Origin: Valencia hispanica
Lineage: Eukaryota > Chordata > Actinopteri > Cyprinodontiformes > Valenciidae
DNA: 64,000 nucleotides
Reading direction: 5' to 3'
Assembly: GCA_963556495.2 (NCBI GenBank)
Contig: OY747704.1
Coordinates: forward strand, 3,685,501 to 3,749,500
This document shows, piece by piece, positions 55,701-64,000 of the stretch. The notes below the pieces were generated by a model. That model saw nothing but the letters and a program-made list of their open reading frames with translations. It had not been told where the DNA came from and ran no database searches. Position 1 is the first letter of the stretch. Each line of letters opens with the position of its first letter. The translations under genes and the position numbers were made by a program.

Positions 55701-58700
55701 ACTCCCTTTATTTTGGCTTTAACTCTGAGCTACCTGAAATGTGTGTGTCTACTCTGGTGCTCCCTGTGGTGTGGACAAAAACTGTTTATGGTCAGCTCCA
55801 AAGCTTTATGGCTACCCCTGGAGCTCTAGCCCTGCATATTCTTGATAGTCTGAGGTGAGGACCAGAATGGCCGTGACTGGTTTCAGCTGCTGGACCGAGC
55901 ATTGTTCAACAATCGGCCTGGTTTGTTAAGAATGCTCTCAGCACTGCCAGTTTAGACTCCATCACTATCAGAGTACTGTAGGAGCCCCTCAGGGAGCACC
56001 CAACATGTGTGGAGAGGGAACAATGGTATAAAGTAGTTGTTCTGTATGTTTAGGAGAAAGCTGCCCTGTCAGCTCGGCTCGAGGAGAGGATGGAGCAAAG
56101 CTTAGCACTCTTCCAGAAAAGGGATGACCTGGATGAACTGGAAGGCTTTCAGCAGCAAGAGCTTGCTAAAGTTAAACACATGGTGCGTACGTGTGAACAT
56201 TGTCAACATCTGTTTTCTAACCTCAGTTTGACATTAGAGGAGTGGAGTTGAGAAGGAGCAGATTATGGCCTTAAAGAGTTACACCTTAAGTTAGTGCAGT
56301 CTCTTTGCCTCAGTGCAGGACTGAAAGGGAATGTTTGATTTGTCCGTAGATGCTCATCCATGTTTATTCTCTTAATGTGGTGTTTTTATCCTCCTGTCTT
56401 TATCAGCTGCTGAGAAAGGAGGAGTTGCTCAGCCAACGGGAGCGGGAGCTCCAACAGAAGGAGGGGGAGGTTCAGTCAGCAAAGCGGGGCCAGTCTGAGG
56501 CTTGGGGGGAACTCCAGGCTCTGCAGGAGCAGCATGAGGAGAGCTGCAGACTCAACTCAGAGCTGGAAATAGAGCGGTGAGATGTGCAGCCATCAGTCCA
56601 AGGAGTCACATAGCTTTTTCTTTTGATTCATTTCAGTGTCTTGGTGTTGAGATTTAGGACTTCTAATAGCTTTAAAGTATATTAATGTCTTCTTAAGGCC
56701 ATCTGACCTGGGGGATACCAAGAAAACAGTGTCTGCAAGTTAAAAAACTGGGTGTTAGGCCCAGATGTAGCTACGCCCTCCTGACATAATGATGCAGATG
56801 TATGGGGGACAATATGATCGATGCAAACCTCAATAGACCTCTAGCTCAAGCTGCTTCTAACCCCATCACTCTGTTGGTGAGTGTTGTGTCCATAACAGAT
56901 GTGGCTGGTGTGTTACATCCTGTGGCAGTAATAATGAAAAGACAACAAAGGTGTAACTCCTCCTCCAGCTCTCAGGGCAGCTACAGCCCCAGGAGCCATG
57001 AAGAAAACAGCTGCTAGACTGTGGTACATCAACATGTTCCCATACTTCTACAGAAAAGAGCTACTGCTGCTTCGAGAAGAAGCCGAAAAGAAGATCAGAG
57101 ACCTGGAAGGACGATGCCAGGAGCTGCAGGCGGTAATCCAGCAGGTTTCTGAAGACTTCCAGACGGTCAGCTCAGATGACAGACTGCACTCCAAACAGGC
57201 TGCTGAATTTATATGGTCAACATTATCGCTCTGCTGTCTTTCAGTCTCAGAACATGGTGTCATCTTTAGAGAAGTCCATCCATGACCTAAAGGCTGAAAA
57301 TGAGTCCCTGAAGTTACAGCAACAAAAGGTGAGGAGAACCAGTATTTCTCAGACTTCAGGTTCTTCACTACAGAGTCTTAATGAAGATGAGAGATTAGAT
57401 CAGGAAAGGATAGAAACGTGTTGGTTGTTTTCTCAGGCTGCAGTGACGGAGGAGGAGAAGGAGCGTCTGCTGGTGGAGCTTCAGAGGAAGATCTCCTCCC
57501 TGGAGAGACGGCTGCAGGGGAATCTGAGCCAAGATGAGCATCTGCAGGAGCTCCTTCAGGAGGTCTGTTTCTCTGAACCAATCTCCTCCTGTTTGCAGCA
57601 AAATTTAATGCTGCCATTTATTCCCTTTGTTGATTATACTGTCCGAAGCATAGAGATGATTTTCCTCCCTCATCTCAGGCCTACACACCTTATATTATGA
57701 TACTATGTTATGTTTATAGAGAGGAGAGTCAAAGAAGAAGCAGCTGATTAGCTCTGCTGTCCTTTGCTTCCTAGAAATGTGACCTTGAGCTGAGCCTTGA
57801 AGAGACTAGAGCCGAGCTGTTGGCTGCTAGGACCAACCACGCTGACACCGTCAGCACTCTGGAGGCACAGGTGAAGCTACGCATCCACTCACTTTAAACC
57901 TCTGTCTAAAAATAACTACACCCTCCTTCACTTCTAAGGCTGCTCTGAAATGATGGAACATATTGAATCATGTCATTTATTTAGCCAAAAGCACAAAAAG
58001 TGTCTGGGAGAAAAACAAAAACAAAATCCAACATTATTGTTTCCTAAATTAAGCTATAAAGTAGCTCCAAGGTGTTAATTATTAAAGACATTAGATTGAG
58101 TGAGTATCTCTGTTAAAGCATGTTGATTTGTGCATCTCAGGAGGGATCATAAAAGATCAAGTTTACTGGCTGTGGAGCTAGGAGCAGTCATTGGTGTGAA
58201 GCCTGTGCTCCTAGTGTCACTGCAGTAAAACTACAGCTGCTGCGGAACGTTTTGGGAAAAGAGCTGTATTGATTGTAAATTGTCGGGAACGAAGTTAGTT
58301 TAAGTTCAAGTGGAATACACTCATGGAGTGTTTGTGAAGAGGGAATAAAAGGGTGAAGGACAGAACACGAGTGTTTAGGTCCATCTCTCTGACCTCTGGG
58401 TCTGTCCTGTCTAATCTCAGGTGTCTAGGATGAGTGGCAGTGTTAGTGAGCTGCAGACTCTTCTTCGACACAAAGAGGACTCCTCCAGGGCCTACAGGGA
58501 GAGAACAGAGGCACAGGTACGCTGCTTCACTCACTCACGTTCCATCCCCTGGATTCCTTCCTTTACTGCTGTTTTATAATATAGTGCTGTAGATAATATA
58601 TTATGGGTCTATATTATGGGATTAGGAATGGTCTGATCCTGGTCTGTATGGTTTTCTTTTTGTCTGTCAGCACATGGAGGATAGCTCAGCTCCAATGGAA

Positions 58701-61700
58701 GCTTCCCAACTTACATTATTACAGAAATATTTCAAGGTTATGTGAATTAATTGATTAATTACGTATTAGTAAATGCATGTATGGAATATGGCATAGGAGA
58801 TTGTTAGATGAGGCCCCTTTACCTAGTCTCCTCTAGCTGCACTGAGAAGTGTTTTGGTTAACCTTACGGTGAAGATGTAATATTGTGGGGACCAGAGGTA
58901 GGAGCTGCTTCCAGAGAAGCCAGACATGATTGGGGGTGTGAGGGAGTTCAAGTGTTGGTCCAGACTGACTTCTTTACAAGACTGGCCAAGCTGCTTAATA
59001 AAAATACATGAAAACGCTGATCAGCCTCATCCTTGTTAGAGAGAAATCAGACATGGATTCCCATGACATCTACTTAAATCAGTCAAATATTTTAAAGAAA
59101 GACATTTGCTAAACGTCAAAGCAGGTCAACCTCATCTGCTGTCCTCGATTCCTCAAAATGAGTGACATTACAGGGCAGGGGGCCATATTACAGGAGGTGC
59201 TTGCTGATATAAGTTGATTTTAAGTACTAAAATAGATTTTGTAAATCTCTGTGTTCAGGTTCCCAAAAATGCTTCAAAGCAGCAGCACCCACTTTAGAAG
59301 TAATCTCCTTCTGCTCTCCCTCTCTGTAATCCTTTTTTCCTTTTGCTGTCCACCTTTTTGCTTAGCCTGTAGTTTTCCTCTGTTTTTTGAAGAGCTCATC
59401 TGCTGACTGCCTTCTGGTTGATTACTTTTCATTTCCCGCTGAGGGCAAGAAGCCGTCTACTTCCACTGCAGATCTGAAGGAAAATTTATGCAAATGCAAT
59501 GAACTAAACTGCATTTAATCCAGGACGATTTTTACTAGCTAGCTGTTGGCTAACTTTCTACTGCACCCGTATTATGTAGGGTTGGCTATCTCAAGCCAAA
59601 TACTGTTTTAAAATTTTTGCGTACATTGATTTTCGATAACCTCCACAGTTCTGTTTAAAAGCTGACAAAAACCCCTCAACCAGAACTCTTGACACAAGTA
59701 GCTCTCCAAGCTTCCTCTGAGATTATGGGCTGCTCCTTCTTCTTTGGCTGTGCATTGCCACCACCTTGTGGTAGGAATAAACCATTACTGGCAGCTGGTG
59801 TAACACAAATGGTCCTTCACTCAATCAGTTGAATTCACTCCATAATGGCTGCTCAAAGCTTCACTGATGTTATGTTAAGGTTGAGCTGACAGAAAACAAA
59901 AGATTAGGAGTTGAGCTAAAGTCACTAAATAACGGAAGTTTCTGCTCCAGCTGGGTGCACCTCTAATATTCCTCATGGAAAGCTGAGAGTTATTGTAAAA
60001 TTTCCTTGTTTCAGATTTCCAGTCTGGAGCAACAGCTTCTGGAGAGTACAGAGAGACTGAAGAGTGCAGAGCAGCAGGTCACAGAGAAACAGCAGCACAT
60101 GGAGAAACTGGTATGCCACAACACAAATCCCCCAAATAATTGGGAGATGTGCACTCTCACTACAATGTAATGCTAAGAGAAGAAACCGAATGCTAACAGA
60201 AATCTATTTAAAGAAAGTTCAGTATGTCCCAAGACTCAAAAGTACATTTGAGCTCCTTTTCTTTTGAAAATGGTGTAGTTACTGGTTCGGTTCAAATGTT
60301 GATCGGGTTTTTCTAAATATATCAAATACCCTTTTTGTTACCAGCAGGGGGAGTGGAATGCTGAAAAGGCCTTTGTGGAGCAGCAGGTGTGTTTGTTGGA
60401 GCAGCAGAGTGAGGAGAAGAGCAGGCGGCTGGAAGAAAACATCTCCTCTTTACAGACGAACAACCAGACCCTTCTGGACCGGGTGGTACGCTTCCTCTTC
60501 TAACAGCGTGATGCACACAGCAGCTGTTCTGTTACCAAACAGGGATCAGTATTTCTTCATCTAACTATAATTCTTAAAACAAAGATGTGTATGACATCAT
60601 GAAGAGGCTGATCTCTGTCTGACAGGCTGATCTGGATAAACAGATGGTTGAGGCTAGCTCCATGTTAAAGCAGCGAGCAGCAGAGCTGGAGGACTGTAAG
60701 GTAAAGAATAAACTACTAATAATTATAATGTGTAAAAGTTTGGAGACACAATCAGCTGTGCTGCTCACACAGCCAACTAGTCACTACATTAACACTAAGA
60801 ACTGTCGGTGGTTTAGTTGTGTTTGTCTCAAGGAGTTTGACTTGTATTAGTATTGTTGGTAAAAATATCAAATATTTGTAGAACCATCTATCTTTCCTCT
60901 GACCATGCAGACTCCACCTCCTCGGTTCAATCAGTACATTTTCAGGTTGATGCAGAACATTACCAAACAGGCACACATTATGTGTTAAATAGAGGCCCAT
61001 CTGGTGGGAGAGCTTTTGTTGGGTATTTGATTGGAGTTTTTCTTCACCACTCGCTGAAGAGGAGCAGAGCATTTATGTCTGTCTTGTTTCTTCAGGCAGA
61101 GCTGAGCAGTCGGCTGACGGTGAGCACAGAAATCGCCAAATCTCTGGAGGAAACTAGACGGCAGAAGGAGGAGCTGCAGACGCAGGTCTGTCTTCTGCTG
61201 TCAATGTTGTCGAAACGAACACATCTGGTCAAATCAACCTCACAGGACACAATTTGGTGGTATTTAACTAAGCTAAAGTGAAATGTGATGAAGCTAATTA
61301 GACTGCATGAATCCACAGCTTGAAGAAGCAGGTTTACAAAGACTTGATGTAATGCACAGACTGAGGTCTGGTCTTTGTCTGAGCCATTGCAGCGCCGTGA
61401 TTCTCTTGTTCTCCTATTGATTGATGACCCGGTCCAGGCTGCATCAGAACAGTTTGCTAAACAGAGAATTATAATCAACATGACTGTTGCCAGGTTTATA
61501 GACCCTGTGAATAAAAACATGCTCAGATCATCCACCCTCCATCACCTTGCTGATTGGCATCATGTTTGTGGTGTTAAGTTATGTTGATTATCATCTCCAT
61601 GATTACAAGATGCACAGCTTGGATTTGGTCATCTTAGCATTCCACATATTAATATTACAGTAAACTTAAATAAATGTTTGCTTCGTCAACCCTTTTTTCT

Positions 61701-63915
61701 ATTGATGAGGTGAAAATGGCCTTTAATGAACAACCCCAGTTGAGATGGTACTTTAAACTCACATCGGACCAACCCGATGCATTTCTCTATCCATGAATCT
61801 GGATTTCACTGTAGATTTGGTTAAATAATGGAATATCTTATTAAGCTTGACAAGATGTGCACTTTCTCTCAGAACCGGACCTCTGGCACAACCTGAGAAA
61901 GCAGAAAGTGAAGTGAGAGTGGGATAGGAGTGTGACTATGCTCGGTGTGTGTAGAGACAATCATTTCCTTCTGCTTCATGTCAGGTTGGCAATCTGACGA
62001 CGGCTCTACAGAACTCACAACAGGACCTATCCACTGCTGCTAAGACACTAAGACTGAGAGACGAGGATGTCCAGACACTTCAGAATGGTACACACACACA
62101 GCCCCCCCCCCCCACAGACTCACACACACAGACTCAGATACTCACACACACACACACACACACCCCACACACACACATGCACGTCTTACTATCCTTTTGT
62201 TGACATTGTATTGACTTCCATTGATTTTACTATGCCTAACCCAGACACTTTCACTAAACCTAACCATTAGTGATACATGCCTAACCTAAACCTAAACCTA
62301 ATTCACACCATACCTCTAAACCTAACTAGTAGAGTTTAATAGCTAGTTAAATATTGTGGGGACCAGGCAAAATGTCCTCACAACTACAAATGTCCACACA
62401 AGGGTGGTGGGCTGTCAAAGGTTGGTCCTCACAAGTATAGCTATACATGTACACACACACACGCAGACTCAGATACTCACACACACACACACACAGACTC
62501 TCTCTCTCACACACACACACACAAGTCCGTATTGCTACCCATATTAGGACTTTATATTGACTTCCATTCAATTTAATAGCTACATTTATGCCTAACCCAA
62601 ACCCTTACCCTAACCCTAACCAAAACATAATTCACACCATACATCTAAACCTAACCCCTAACTCTAAAAAAGGGGGTCCACCATATTAGGACCAGGCTTT
62701 GGTCCCTATAAGGTCCATCAGTCTTCAGAAGGTTAGCGAATATGCCAGAGAAGCTCCTAAATAGGAAAGCAATACAAGAACACACACACACACACAGTCC
62801 TTTAAGAGCGTTACTATTTATATATTTCTGATTTCTGTCACTTTGACATATCATCTGTGCTCTGAAGGATCCTGTTGTTCTGGAATTATAAAACTAATAG
62901 GACTGTAGAAAAGTGAGAAGTGTAACTTAGATCTACAGTTTTCTCTCTGTATCCCTGGCGTTGCAGAGCTGCAGAGTCGACAGGACTCGCTGGTTCAGCT
63001 GCAGGAGGAGTCGGAGCGGCTGCACACCCAGCTGCAGCAGATGGAGCTGGACAAAGAGTTCGAGCTGGCTAGCCTGAGGGAGGAGCTGCTGAGCCAGACA
63101 CAGCAGCTGGACAGCTGCCAGGCACGGGTCAGCTCACACCGAAACACTTTGAACATAGAAAACAGGCCACCTCAATAATTACACCTAAATATTTATCATT
63201 ACTGAACTGAATACAGTAAAGGCCCAACATGAAATAACAGCCTGTTTGACATATATGGTTCAGATTTCATATCTGGAGGTGGAGGTGGAAACGCTAACAG
63301 AGCAGCTTCAGAGTCCAGAGGTGTGTGAGGAGGACCAGAACGGCTGTGTCACTGTGGACGACCTGGATCACATCCACAGGGTCAACAGAGAGCTGGAGCA
63401 GCAGCTCAGCGATAAGAACCGGGTCAGACACCTTTCTACATGCATCTACATATACACTGCTGTCTCCAGTTATATGACATACATGTGTTGTTTTCAGACT
63501 ATCAAGCAGCTGCAGCAAAGACTGGCAGAGTTAAAGAGGACGCTACAGAAAGAACTGGTAATACCTGCAGCCTTCATCTGAAGGCACATGTGTGCATACT
63601 AAAATAATAGGTTATAAACATGGGTCTGATTAATTCCTGGATTGTTGTTAATTATTAGAAGTCCCTGTTCTTGTGTTTTCTGTGTTCCAGAAACTAAAGC
63701 CTGAGCCAGAAGCTGAAGGGAAGGAGAAGTGTTTGGAAAGCCGAGCAGAAAAACAGGAGCGGGTTAATCAGGAGCCACCGCCAGCAGCCGGCCCGCCCCC
63801 GCCCACCTCCAACACCACAGTGACCAACACCTCAGACCTCAACGACTCACGGGAAATCAACTTTGAGTATCTCAAACATGTCGTCCTCAAGTTCATGTCC
63901 TCAAGGGAGGCTGAG
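40765..63915 (+). CDS. golga1: GOLGA1 (golgin-97), coding exons 1-21; last exon(s) outside window
   Basis: Long coiled-coil tether of the trans-Golgi network; its GRIP domain is recruited by ARL1. Exons: 40765-40893, 44182-44272, 48206-48280, 52032-52129, 52216-52248, 56054-56182, 56407-56576, 57054-57165, 57245-57328, 57437-57562, 57775-57870, 58421-58516, 60015-60110, 60345-60485, 60626-60700, 61096-61185, 61985-62087, 62967-63127, 63264-63422, 63498-63557, 63691-63915. They total 2349 bp, or 783 codons in one frame. Landmarks shared with human golgin-97: [72 protein letters not shown] and the GRIP start [20 protein letters not shown]. The middle is Gln/Glu/Leu-rich coiled coil that diverges more. 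Exon 5 uses a GC donor, and exon 14 has a NAGNAG acceptor. The remaining GRIP domain lies right of the window. Confidence 0.96.
40894..42679. other. GOLGA1 intron 1, left part: nothing recognised
   Basis: No repeat or exon signal that I can support. Confidence 0.45.
42680..42892 (-). repeat. tRNA-headed SINE (family B), uninterrupted copy
   Basis: The minus-strand head GGGCGACTGTGGTTAGAGGT is followed by the B-box-like GGTTGTAGGTTCAATGCC and GGGCAAGGCCCTTAAC, with an AGTATGACTGGAAAAGCAC tail. Same family as 27697-28855 and 46830-47095. Confidence 0.7.
43225..44010 (-). repeat. Unassigned ~0.8-kb interspersed repeat, copy B
   Basis: Inverted relative of 20215-21020. It differs most in a local tandem expansion of GAGCTAACCCA near 43420-43455 and in a 20-bp insertion near 43510-43530. 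See copy A for shared blocks. Confidence 0.75.
44273..45448. other. GOLGA1 intron 2, left part: nothing recognised
   Basis: No supported feature. Confidence 0.45.
45449..46034 (-). mobile_element. Internally deleted Tc1-family element (586 bp)
   Basis: Flanked by TA (45447-45448 and 46035-46036). Ends CAGTGAGGCAAAAAGTATTT and AAATACTTTTTTGCCTCACTG are inverted repeats. The interior on the minus strand retains a transposase C-terminal piece resembling QRQPQNIP followed by [19 protein letters not shown]. The rest of the transposase is gone. Confidence 0.85.
46300..46510 (+). mobile_element. Rex1-like LINE 3' end inside the hAT element
   Basis: Contains TGCTGCAACAAGGAAATTTC, then CATTAATAAAGTATTTCTAT and (CTAC)n-like tail, the usual 3' terminus of fish Rex1-type LINEs. 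Confidence 0.6.
46830..47095 (-). repeat. tRNA-headed SINE (family B) inside the hAT element
   Basis: The minus-strand head GGGGCGACTGTGGCTCAGGA leads to an intact B-box-like GGTTCGAGTCC, a GGGCAAGACACTTCACCCTT block and an AGCGCTTTGGGATCCTCATG tail. It is the best preserved copy of the family here. Confidence 0.85.
47697..48205. other. GOLGA1 intron 2, right part
   Basis: A (TG)n tract lies at about 48131-48165, 40 bp before exon 3. It forms part of the upstream acceptor region. Otherwise nothing recognised. Confidence 0.6.
48281..48731. other. GOLGA1 intron 3, left part
   Basis: Contains a C15-like homopolymer at about 48366-48380. No gene seen. Confidence 0.6.
48779..50303 (+). mobile_element. 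Tc1-family element with broken transposase, inserted in an older Tc1
   Basis: TA at 48777-48778 and 50304-50305. Ends CAGATGAAACTCAAAAAATT and, inverted, CAGGTGGAACTCGAAAGATT. It contains a transposase in pieces: residues of the N-terminal helix-turn-helix region around 49095-49380 ([20 protein letters not shown]) and the C-terminal catalytic part around 49740-49930 ([31 protein letters not shown]). The middle is frameshifted. Confidence 0.9.
49100..49973 (+). pseudogene. Tc1 transposase pseudogene
   Basis: Two or more reading frames are needed to follow the protein. The second Asp (QQDL) and third Glu (PIENLW) of the DDE triad remain. The region of the first Asp is degraded, at about 49500-49600. 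It belongs to a different subfamily from the element at 16380, judged by the ends and protein. Confidence 0.85.
51050..52031. other. GOLGA1 intron 3, right part: nothing recognised
   Basis: No supported feature other than the acceptor of exon 4. Confidence 0.5.
52216..52250 (+). CDS. golga1: GOLGA1 exon 5 with GC splice donor
   Basis: A 33-bp microexon-sized exon encodes [11 protein letters not shown]. The only donor giving a phase-0 join to exon 6 (EKAALSARL) is AAAAA|GCAAGT at 52249. The nearby GT at 52252 would shift the frame and disrupt the match to the human LEKEKN region. GC donors are a known minor class that usually have this strong GCAAGT context. Range includes the two donor bases. 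Confidence 0.8.
52430..52700 (+). mobile_element. Tc1-type C-terminal relic (weak)
   Basis: CCAGTCCTGATTGAACCTGA and GGAGAATCTCTGG resemble the SPDLNPIENLW region, followed by a GAGACCTGCCTGCAGAAATC block common in 3' parts of fish Tc1-type elements. All frames are broken and the ends were not found. Confidence 0.4.
52873..53146. mobile_element. 274-bp Tc1/mariner-type MITE
   Basis: Flanked by TA (52871-52872 and 53147-53148). Ends CACTGAAGAAAAATATAAAT and, inverted, CACTGAACTAAAATTGTGGC. The interior has GATCTGACACATTTTCTAT, TAATCTGTGTTAGTGAACAC and CAGGTGTGGCATATCAAGCT, which I recognise as a MITE found in many teleosts. Confidence 0.85.
53461..53765. mobile_element. MITE of the CGATATATCG type, right-truncated copy
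   Basis: Same orientation and order of blocks as 32848-33255, up to CTAAAAAATAAAA, where the similarity stops. The last 80 or so bases of the element are missing. Confidence 0.75.
53766..54579. other. GOLGA1 intron 5, middle: nothing recognised
   Basis: A short (GA)n tract lies at about 54480-54494. No supported element. Confidence 0.5.
54580..54882 (+). mobile_element. L2-like LINE C-terminus and 3'UTR
   Basis: Contains an ACACTGTGGAACAATCTACC block (LWNNLPL-like), TGGGCAGCACTGTGGTCTC and the terminus GTAAAGTGCTTTATAAATAAGGTTTAATTGATTG. The frame is broken. Confidence 0.6.
55122..55380 (+). repeat. 260-bp repeat with GGTTAGG-like core, copy 1
   Basis: Bounded by (TG)n tracts. Matches the reverse complement of 62522-62781 with few differences: for example ATTCGCTAACCTTCTGAAGA, TTATAGGGACC, TAGGGGTTAGGTTTAGA and CATAAATGTAGCTATTAAA. 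It is a dispersed element known to me from several teleosts; its class is uncertain. Confidence 0.85.
55381..56053. other. GOLGA1 intron 5, right part: nothing recognised
   Basis: A TG/CG-rich tract lies at 55381-55410. No gene or repeat that I can name follows. Confidence 0.5.
58517..60014. other. GOLGA1 intron 12: nothing recognised
   Basis: About 1.5 kb without a supported feature. A short exon-like frame at 58672-58738 was considered and rejected. Confidence 0.5.
62090..62174. repeat. (CA)n microsatellite with C11 run
   Basis: Begins three bases after the exon 17 donor GT; contains a C-run at about 62102-62113. Confidence 0.9.
62190..62450 (-). repeat. Degenerate repeat with CCTAACC-like core
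   Basis: On the plus strand contains TTGACTTCCATTGATTTTAC, ATGCCTAACCCAGAC, CCTAAACCTAAACCTAATTC and a TGTGGGGACCAGGCAAAATG / GGTCCTCACAAGTATAGCTA block. It is related to, but more diverged than, the pair at 55122 and 62522. Confidence 0.6.
62451..62521. repeat. (CA)n / CTCT microsatellite
   Basis: CACACACACACACGCAGACT-type tract linking the two neighbouring repeats in GOLGA1 intron 17. Confidence 0.9.
62522..62781 (-). repeat. 260-bp repeat with GGTTAGG-like core, copy 2 (inverted)
   Basis: Reverse-complement relative of 55122-55380, with a better preserved telomere-like string on the plus strand (CTTACCCTAACCCTAACCA, about 62602-62620). Followed by (CA)n at 62782-62796. Confidence 0.85.
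63691..63915 (+). CDS. golga1: GOLGA1 exon 21: linker and start of GRIP domain
   Basis: About 45 residues of Glu/Lys-rich and Pro-rich linker ([12 protein letters not shown]) precede [20 protein letters not shown], which begins the GRIP domain. The exon ends at a GTGAGT donor in phase 0. The key Tyr and the WF part of GRIP must be in the next exon. Confidence 0.95.
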
Positions 63916-64000
63916 GTGAGTCATCAGCACTCGGCTGCTTCCAGTCCATGCATGGTCCGTGACAGACGCTGGCAGCTTCACCAGCACACACTGAACAAGT

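Noticed and set aside
57048..57617. Minus-strand frames opposite GOLGA1 exons 8-10
   Set aside because: They are antisense shadows of Glu/Gln/Leu-rich coiled-coil exons with no splice logic of their own.
58672..58738. Possible extra GOLGA1 exon ([14 protein letters not shown]..) after CTGTCAG
   Set aside because: Exons 12 and 13 already join in frame. The donor (GTTATG) is weak, and I know of no counterpart in human golgin-97.
62570..62660. CCCTAACCCTAACC strings suggesting interstitial telomere sequence
   Set aside because: Only two or three units are present, inside a dispersed 260-bp repeat that recurs inverted at 55122 with degenerate units.

Overview
The window is vertebrate nuclear DNA, almost certainly from a ray-finned (teleost) fish. 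It carries intron-rich orthologues of vertebrate genes whose exons are islands in about 95% non-coding sequence. The repeats are typical of teleosts: Tc1-type transposons, hAT-type MITEs, L2/Rex1-like LINE fragments, tRNA-headed SINEs, and very long CA and GATA microsatellites. No prokaryotic, organellar or viral gene was recognised. The species cannot be named from the sequence alone.

Three protein-coding genes are present. (1) MEGF9, minus strand: its first three coding exons lie at 26254-25768, 15860-15656 and 389-250, and the rest lies beyond the left edge. (2) PPP6C, plus strand: complete, seven exons from 30829 to 36805, giving a 305-residue protein phosphatase 6 catalytic subunit. (3) GOLGA1 (golgin-97), plus strand: 21 coding exons from 40765 to 63915 (783 residues) keep one uninterrupted frame up to the start of the GRIP domain, and the last exon or exons lie beyond the right edge. 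MEGF9 and PPP6C are head to head, with start codons 4.6 kb apart. PPP6C and GOLGA1 are in tandem, with about 3.2 kb between them. The three genes have unrelated jobs: a membrane EGF-repeat protein, a Ser/Thr phosphatase, and a trans-Golgi tether.

Layout: 1-26.3 kb is MEGF9, mostly two introns of 15.3 and 9.9 kb. They hold a composite CA minisatellite (2.58-3.12 kb), an L2/CR1-like LINE (6.9-8.4 kb), a 14-bp minisatellite (10.4-10.7 kb) and a three-deep transposon nest (16.2-18.6 kb). 26.3-30.8 kb is intergenic, with a 143-bp pure GATA array and a SINE/hAT/LINE nest. 30.8-37.2 kb is PPP6C, with a THAP-domain transposon relic in its last intron. 37.2-39.9 kb is intergenic, with an L2 fragment and a hAT element inside a Tc1 relic. 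39.9-64 kb is GOLGA1, with further hAT, Tc1 and MITE insertions and an inverted pair of 260-bp repeats around exons 6-17.

I found no convincing undescribed biological system. The points worth a second look are a Tc1 transposase whose third catalytic residue is Gln instead of Glu, several readable insertion histories, a GC-AG intron in GOLGA1, and unassigned repeat families that occur twice in the window.
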